Assembly (NCBI RefSeq): GCF_000372645.1
Contig: NZ_APMP01000028.1
Coordinates: 1 to 58,858, forward strand
Reading direction: 5' to 3'
DNA from: Caulobacter vibrioides OR37
GTDB taxonomy: Bacteria > Pseudomonadota > Alphaproteobacteria > Caulobacterales > Caulobacteraceae
Length of the DNA: 58,858 nucleotides
How positions within the stretch are numbered: the first letter of the stretch is position 1; each line of letters begins with the position of its first letter. Shown here one piece after another: positions 54,348 to 58,858 of this stretch. The notes beneath the pieces are model-generated. The model had not been told where the DNA came from. It did not search any database and worked only from the letters and a program-made list of their open reading frames with translations. The translations under genes and the position numbers were made by a program.

Positions 54348-55391
54348 ATGACGACGATCAACGACGTGGCCGAACGGGCGGGCGTTTCGCCCAAGACCGT
54401 GTCTCGCGTCCTCAACGATCACGACAGCGTCAGCGCCAGGACGCGCGACCGCGTCCGCGCGGCCATGAAGGATCTCGACTACCAGCCCAACGCCGTGGCC
54501 CGCAGCCTGCGCGCGCGCGGCTCTGGGTCGGTGGGCGTGCTGATGGGCGATCCGTCGGGCGGCTACCACACCCGCGTTCACCACGCCCTGCTGCTGGCTT
54601 GCGTCGAGACCGGCCGGCACCTTTCGGTCGACCTGTCGGAAGGCCCCATCCCCGGCTGGGACGACCGCATCCGCGCTTTCGTCGAGGACAGCGGGATCCG
54701 CGAGATGATCCTGCTGCCGCCCGAGTGCGACTTCGGGCCGATGAAGGCCTTGATGCGCGAGCTCGACGTGCGCTGCGTGCTGATCTCGCCCACCACGCCG
54801 GACCCTCAGTTCCCGGCCTTCGCCATGGACGACCGCGCCGCCGCCCGCGAGGTGGTCGAGCACCTGTTCTCGCTGGGACACACCCGCATCGGCCACATCG
54901 CCGGCCATCCCGATCACGTGGCCAGCACCCTGCGCCGCAACGGCTTCTTCGAGGCCTACGCCGCCGCCGGCCTGCCGCGCCCCGGACCCGAGCTGATCGT
55001 GCAGGGCGAGTTCACCTTCAAGACGGGTCTCGAAGCGGCCAGGCGCCTGCTGGAGCTGGACGAGCCGCCGACCGCGATCTTCGCCGCCAATGACGACATG
55101 GCCGCCGCCACCTGCATGGAAGCCCAGCGGCGCGGGCTGCGGATTCCCGACGACCTCTCGGTCGTGGGCTTCGACGACGCGCCGATCGCCGGGGTGATCT
55201 GGCCGTCGCTGACCACGATCCGCCAGCCCTTCGAGCAGATGGCCTTGCGCGCGCTGCAGACCCTGGGCGCGTGGAGCGTCAACGAGGGCGCGGGCAAGAC
55301 CAACACCCCCTTCCTCGCGCGACACAGCCTTGTGGTGCGCGAGTCCACCGGTCCGGTCCGAAGCGGCGCGCCGCCTCGACGCAAGACTTGA
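54348..55391 (+). CDS. LacI family transcriptional regulator
   Basis: Predicted 347-residue sugar-responsive repressor. The N-terminal helix-turn-helix and hinge helix are clear (TTINDVAERAGVSPKTVSRV, LNDHDSVSARTRDRVRAAMK, DYQPNAVARSLRARGSGSVG). The periplasmic-binding-protein-like domain follows, with LGHTRIGHIAGHPDHVAST and PTAIFAANDDMAAATCMEAQ and VVGFDDAPIAGVIWPSLTTI. It probably controls the divergent TonB receptor and the downstream GH3 gene, 61 bp away on the same strand. Effector unknown; a glucoside or galactoside is likely from context. Confidence 0.93.
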   Translation: MTTINDVAERAGVSPKTVSRVLNDHDSVSARTRDRVRAAMKDLDYQPNAVARSLRARGSGSVGVLMGDPSGGYHTRVHHALLLACVETGRHLSVDLSEGPIPGWDDRIRAFVEDSGIREMILLPPECDFGPMKALMRELDVRCVLISPTTPDPQFPAFAMDDRAAAREVVEHLFSLGHTRIGHIAGHPDHVASTLRRNGFFEAYAAAGLPRPGPELIVQGEFTFKTGLEAARRLLELDEPPTAIFAANDDMAAATCMEAQRRGLRIPDDLSVVGFDDAPIAGVIWPSLTTIRQPFEQMALRALQTLGAWSVNEGAGKTNTPFLARHSLVVRESTGPVRSGAPPRRKT

Positions 55392-55452
55392 ACCCCTCCC
55401 CCGACCCGGTCCGAAGCCGCGCGGGGCGCAAGAAGAAGACGACGGAGGAAAC

Positions 55453-57759
55453 ATGACCCGGACGAACTGGCGCGGCCCGCGACTGGCGCTGCTGATCGGC
55501 GCCTCGGCCCTGATCGCGAGCCCGGCCTACGCCCAGGCCGCCAAGCCCGCCGCCCCGAAGGCCCCGCCGAAGGCGAGCCAGCCCGCTCATCCCTGGCTGA
55601 ACCCGAAACTGTCGCCGGACCGCCGCGCCGACCTGGTCCTGAAGGCGATGACCAACGACGAGAAGTTCACGGTCATCTTCGGCTATTTCGGCTCGGACAT
55701 GAAGCCGAGGTACGCCCGGCCCGCCGCCTCGCTGGACGCCTCGGCCGGCTATGTCGCCGGCGTGCCGCGCCTGGGGCTTCCGGGCCAGTGGCAGACCGAC
55801 GCGGGCGTCGGCGTGGCCACCCAGGGCAGCCACCAGGACCTGCGCCCGCGCACAGCCCTGCCCTCGGGCCTGGCCACCGCCGCCACCTGGAATCCCGAAC
55901 TGGCCTTCAAGGGCGGCGCGATGATCGGCGCCGAGGCGCGGGCGTCCGGGTTCAACGTCCAGCTGGCCGGCGGGATCAACCTGATGCGCGAGCCGCGCAA
56001 CGGCCGGAACTTCGAATATGGCGGCGAGGATCCCTGGCTGGCCGGAACCATGGTCGCCGCCCAGATCCGCGGCATCCAGTCCAACCACATCGTCTCGACC
56101 ATCAAGCACTACGCCCTCAACGCCCAGGAGACCGGCCGCTTCGTGGTCAGCTCCAACATCGGCGACGCCGAGGCGCGGATCTCCGACCTGCTGGCCTTCC
56201 AGTTCGCCATCGAGCGCTCGGACCCGCACTCGGTGATGTGCGCCTACAACCGCGTCAACGGCGACTACGCCTGCGAGAACGACTGGCTGTTGAACACGGT
56301 CCTGAAGAAGGACTGGGGTTACAAGGGCTATGTCATGTCGGACTGGGGCGCCGACCACTCCTCGGCCAAGGCGGCCAATGCCGGTCTCGACCAGGAATCG
56401 GCCGGCGAAGCCTTCGACAAGCAGCCCTTCTTCGGCGCGCCGCTGAAGGCCGACCTGGCCGCCGGCGCCGTCAGTCAGGCCCGGATCGACGACATGGCCC
56501 GCCGGGTGCTGCGCGCCCTGTTCGCCAGCGGCGCGGTCGATCACCCGGTGACCAAGCCCGCGACCAACGACCTGCCGGCCGCGATGCTGGCGGCCCACGC
56601 CAAGATCACCCAGGCCGACGCCGAGGAAGCCATCGTCCTCCTGAAGAACGACGGAGGCCTGCTGCCCCTGGCCAAGACCGCCAGGACCATCGCCGTGATC
56701 GGCGGCCACGCAGACGTCGGCGTGCTGTCGGGCGGCGGCTCGTCCCAGGTCTATCCGGTCGGCGGACGCGCGGTGAAGGGCCTGACGCCCGCGACCTGGC
56801 CGGGCCCGGTGATCTACTATCCCTCCTCGCCGCTGAAGGCCCTGGCCAAGCGCTATCCGGGGGCGAAGGTGGTCTATGACGACGGGACCGATCCGGCGCG
56901 CGCCGCCAAGCTGGCTGCGGCCAGCGACATCGCCCTGGTCTTCGCCGACCAGTGGACCACCGAGTCGGAGGACGTCCACACCCTGGCGCTGCCCAAGGAC
57001 CAGGACGCCACGATCGACGCCGTCGCCTCGGCGAACCGCAAGACGGTCGTTGTCCTGACCACCGGCGGCCCGGTGCTGATGCCGTGGCTCGACAAGGTCG
57101 GCGCCGTGGTCGAGGCCTGGTACCCGGGCACGGCCGGCGGCGAGGCGATCGCTCGCGTGCTGTCGGGCGAGGTCGACGCCTCGGGTCGCCTGCCGGTCAG
57201 CTTCCCCCGGAGCGAAGCCGACCTGCCGCGTCCCAAGCTGGACGGCCTGGACAAGGCCAAGGACCAGCCGTTCGACGTCGACTATTCGATCGAAGGCGCC
57301 GCCGTCGGCTACAAGTGGTACGACCTGAAGCGGATCCAGCCGCTGTTCCCGTTCGGCCACGGCCTGTCCTACAGCCGGTTCGCCTATTCGAACCTCAAGG
57401 CCGCCGCCGTCGGCGACAAGGTCACGGTCAGTTTCGACGTCAAGAACGTGGGCCCGCGCGCCGGCAAGGACGTGCCCCAGGTCTATGTCTCGCCGAAGGC
57501 CGGGGCCAATGGCGCGACCTGGGAAGCGCCCAAGCGCCTGGCGGGCTTCCAGAAGGTGGCCCTCGCCCCCGGCGCCAGCCAGCATGTCGTCCTGACGATC
57601 GATCCGCGCCTGCTCGCCGTCTGGGACGGCAAGGCCCACGGCTGGTCGATCGCGGCTGGCCAGTACGAAATCGCCCTGGGCGCCTCGTCCCGGGCTCTGT
57701 CCTCCACCGCCCAGGTCAGCCTGGCGGCCCGGAGCCTGCCCGTGTCGCCGGGCCGGTAA
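55453..57759 (+). CDS. Glycoside hydrolase family 3, beta-glucosidase-like, exported
   Basis: Predicted 768-residue enzyme removing beta-linked sugars, mostly glucose, from non-reducing ends. ATG 55453 with GGAGGAA upstream; signal peptide ALLIGASALIASPAYA. GH3 N-domain has the nucleophile Asp297 in GYVMSDWGADHSS, plus KHYALNAQETGRFVVSSNIG. The C-domain has VLLKNDGGLLPLAK and GGGSSQVYPVGG. A C-terminal fibronectin-III-like domain (FDVKNVGPRAGKDVPQVYVS) completes the standard three-domain form. In the LacI cluster, with the receptor bringing in its substrate. Terminator at 57814-57845. Confidence 0.94.
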   Translation: MTRTNWRGPRLALLIGASALIASPAYAQAAKPAAPKAPPKASQPAHPWLNPKLSPDRRADLVLKAMTNDEKFTVIFGYFGSDMKPRYARPAASLDASAGYVAGVPRLGLPGQWQTDAGVGVATQGSHQDLRPRTALPSGLATAATWNPELAFKGGAMIGAEARASGFNVQLAGGINLMREPRNGRNFEYGGEDPWLAGTMVAAQIRGIQSNHIVSTIKHYALNAQETGRFVVSSNIGDAEARISDLLAFQFAIERSDPHSVMCAYNRVNGDYACENDWLLNTVLKKDWGYKGYVMSDWGADHSSAKAANAGLDQESAGEAFDKQPFFGAPLKADLAAGAVSQARIDDMARRVLRALFASGAVDHPVTKPATNDLPAAMLAAHAKITQADAEEAIVLLKNDGGLLPLAKTARTIAVIGGHADVGVLSGGGSSQVYPVGGRAVKGLTPATWPGPVIYYPSSPLKALAKRYPGAKVVYDDGTDPARAAKLAAASDIALVFADQWTTESEDVHTLALPKDQDATIDAVASANRKTVVVLTTGGPVLMPWLDKVGAVVEAWYPGTAGGEAIARVLSGEVDASGRLPVSFPRSEADLPRPKLDGLDKAKDQPFDVDYSIEGAAVGYKWYDLKRIQPLFPFGHGLSYSRFAYSNLKAAAVGDKVTVSFDVKNVGPRAGKDVPQVYVSPKAGANGATWEAPKRLAGFQKVALAPGASQHVVLTIDPRLLAVWDGKAHGWSIAAGQYEIALGASSRALSSTAQVSLAARSLPVSPGR

Positions 57760-57813
57760 GGGGGCGGGAGCGCCTTTCCCCTGCTCCCGAACCCTTAAAT
57801 CTCTTCCCTTCTC

Positions 57814-57845
57814 GGGAGCGCCGCCCTCGGGCCGCGCTCCCTTTT
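57814..57845 (+). terminator. Rho-independent terminator after GH3 gene
   Basis: GGGAGCG (57814-57820) pairs with CGCTCCC (57835-57841), with inner pairing, then TTTTCTT. A promoter-like TATACTATAAT lies at 57876-57886, before the next gene. Confidence 0.8.
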
Positions 57846-57925
57846 CTTGCGCGCCGGCTTGCGCGCCCGCATTTATACTATAATTAGGCCGCTGCGGCGC
57901 TGACAGCCGCGCGGGAGGAAACAGC

Positions 57926-58849
57926 GTGATCCGGATCGGCCTCGTCGGCGTGGGCAAGATCGCCCGTGACCAGCACATCCCCGCCCTGGCCGCCGACGCG
58001 CGCTATCAGCTGGTCGCCGCCGCCAGCCGGACCAAGCCCGACCTCGGCGTCCTGCCGGTCTTCCAAGACATCGAGGAAATGCTCGCCCAGGGACCGGCGT
58101 TGGACGCCGTGGCGCTATGCACGCCGCCGCAGGCCCGGCGCGAGACCGCCCTGGCCGCCCTGCGCGCGGGCAAGCACGTCTTCCTGGAAAAGCCCCCCGG
58201 CGCCAGCGTCGGCGAGGTGGCCGAGCTGGCCGCCGTCGCTCGCGCCCAGGGCGTCGTCCTGTTCACCAGCTGGCATTCGCGCTTCGCCGCCGGCGTGGCC
58301 CCCGCCAAGGCCTGGCTCTCGACCCGCCGCGTCCGCGAGGTCGCGATCGAATGGCGCGAGGACGTCCGCCGCTGGCATCCGGGCCAGACCTGGATCTGGG
58401 AGGCCGGCGGCCTGGGCGTCTTCGACCCGGCCATCAACGCCCTGTCGATCCTGACCGAGATCCTGCCGACCGAGGCGTTCGTCACCGGCGCGACGCTGCA
58501 AGTGCCGGAGAACGTCCAGTCGCCGGTCGCCGCCCATGTCGACATGACCAATCTCGACGGCGCGCGGATCACGGCCGATCTGGACTTCCTGCAGACCGGC
58601 CCCCAGACCTGGGACCTGACGGCGCAGACCGACGACGGGGTCCTGAAGCTGTCGATGGGCGGCGCCGAACTGACCCTCGACGGCCAGCCGGTCGAGGTCG
58701 GCGAGAACCATGAATATCCGGGGCTCTACGACCGGTTCGCGACCCTGATCGCGCGCGGCGAGTCCGAGGTCGACGCCCGCCCGCTGACCCTGGTGGCCGA
58801 CGCGTTCCTGCTGGGGACGCGGGAGTCGGTCGAGGCGTTCGTCGAGTAG
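57926..58849 (+). CDS. Gfo/Idh/MocA family oxidoreductase, D-galactose/L-arabinose 1-dehydrogenase-like
   Basis: Predicted 307-residue NAD(P)-dependent sugar dehydrogenase. GTG 57926 with GGGAGGAA upstream. Rossmann motif IGLVGVGKIARDQHIPAL at the N-terminus, the family EKP motif (GKHVFLEKPPGAS, Lys89), and FTSWHSRFAAGVAPAK and WIWEAGGLGVFDPAINALSI resemble the bacterial galactose 1-dehydrogenases, which oxidise galactose or arabinose to the lactone. It follows the GH3 gene by 166 bp across a terminator, so it likely has its own promoter but shares the sugar-catabolic theme. The exact sugar is inferred. Confidence 0.88.
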   Translation: MIRIGLVGVGKIARDQHIPALAADARYQLVAAASRTKPDLGVLPVFQDIEEMLAQGPALDAVALCTPPQARRETALAALRAGKHVFLEKPPGASVGEVAELAAVARAQGVVLFTSWHSRFAAGVAPAKAWLSTRRVREVAIEWREDVRRWHPGQTWIWEAGGLGVFDPAINALSILTEILPTEAFVTGATLQVPENVQSPVAAHVDMTNLDGARITADLDFLQTGPQTWDLTAQTDDGVLKLSMGGAELTLDGQPVEVGENHEYPGLYDRFATLIARGESEVDARPLTLVADAFLLGTRESVEAFVE

Positions 58850-58858
58850 CGGCGAAGG

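Overview
The window is high-GC, gene-dense DNA from an alphaproteobacterium. It is most likely a Caulobacter or a close relative in the Caulobacteraceae. Reasons: six large TonB-dependent receptors in 59 kb, two sigma/FecR/receptor signalling modules, a ManD-type mannonate dehydratase, LacI/GntR-controlled polysaccharide loci, and dispersed TAGAGC-type hairpin repeats between genes. No insertion sequence, prophage or CRISPR array was seen. One tRNA gene (Ser-GGA) is present.

Layout. 1-8 kb: a formaldehyde (S-hydroxymethylglutathione) dehydrogenase cut by the left edge, a YceI protein, an outer-membrane porin, a two-part hairpin repeat, a TonB receptor and a divergent bestrophin channel. 8-15 kb: a leftward operon of ECF sigma factor, FecR anti-sigma factor, STN-domain TonB receptor and Tat-exported phospholipase C, divergent from a secreted S33-type hydrolase. 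16-31 kb: tRNA-Ser, a TetR/TonB-receptor pair, then a glucuronate-centred polysaccharide locus. That locus holds a GH2 beta-glucuronidase broken by a frameshift, an ExuT-like transporter with a GH43 enzyme, a secreted large protein of unknown family, D-mannonate dehydratase, a UxuR-like GntR regulator, an alginate/glucuronan-lyase-family enzyme and another TonB receptor. Near-identical TTGGnCnnGnCCAA palindromes precede the GH2, unknown-protein, mannonate dehydratase/regulator and lyase genes and define a probable UxuR regulon.

34-47 kb: a secreted M14 metallopeptidase convergent with a second sigma/FecR/STN-receptor module, an MHS-family transporter with an unusual periplasmic insertion, a short conserved protein, a second copy of the hairpin repeat, a secreted cyclophilin and an ankyrin-repeat protein. 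47-58.8 kb: two tandem flavin-dependent tryptophan-halogenase-family genes downstream of a large TonB receptor, divergent from a LacI regulator, a GH3 beta-glucosidase and a galactose/arabinose-type dehydrogenase. Palindromic LacI-type operators lie between the receptor and the regulator.

Taken together the window is a string of outer-membrane nutrient-scavenging units. Each combines an outer-membrane TonB receptor with exported enzymes and, in most cases, its own regulator (UxuR/GntR, LacI, TetR or sigma/FecR). The less understood parts are the orphan secreted enzyme inside the UxuR regulon, the phospholipase C wired to surface signalling, and the halogenase pair sitting in a sugar-scavenging locus.
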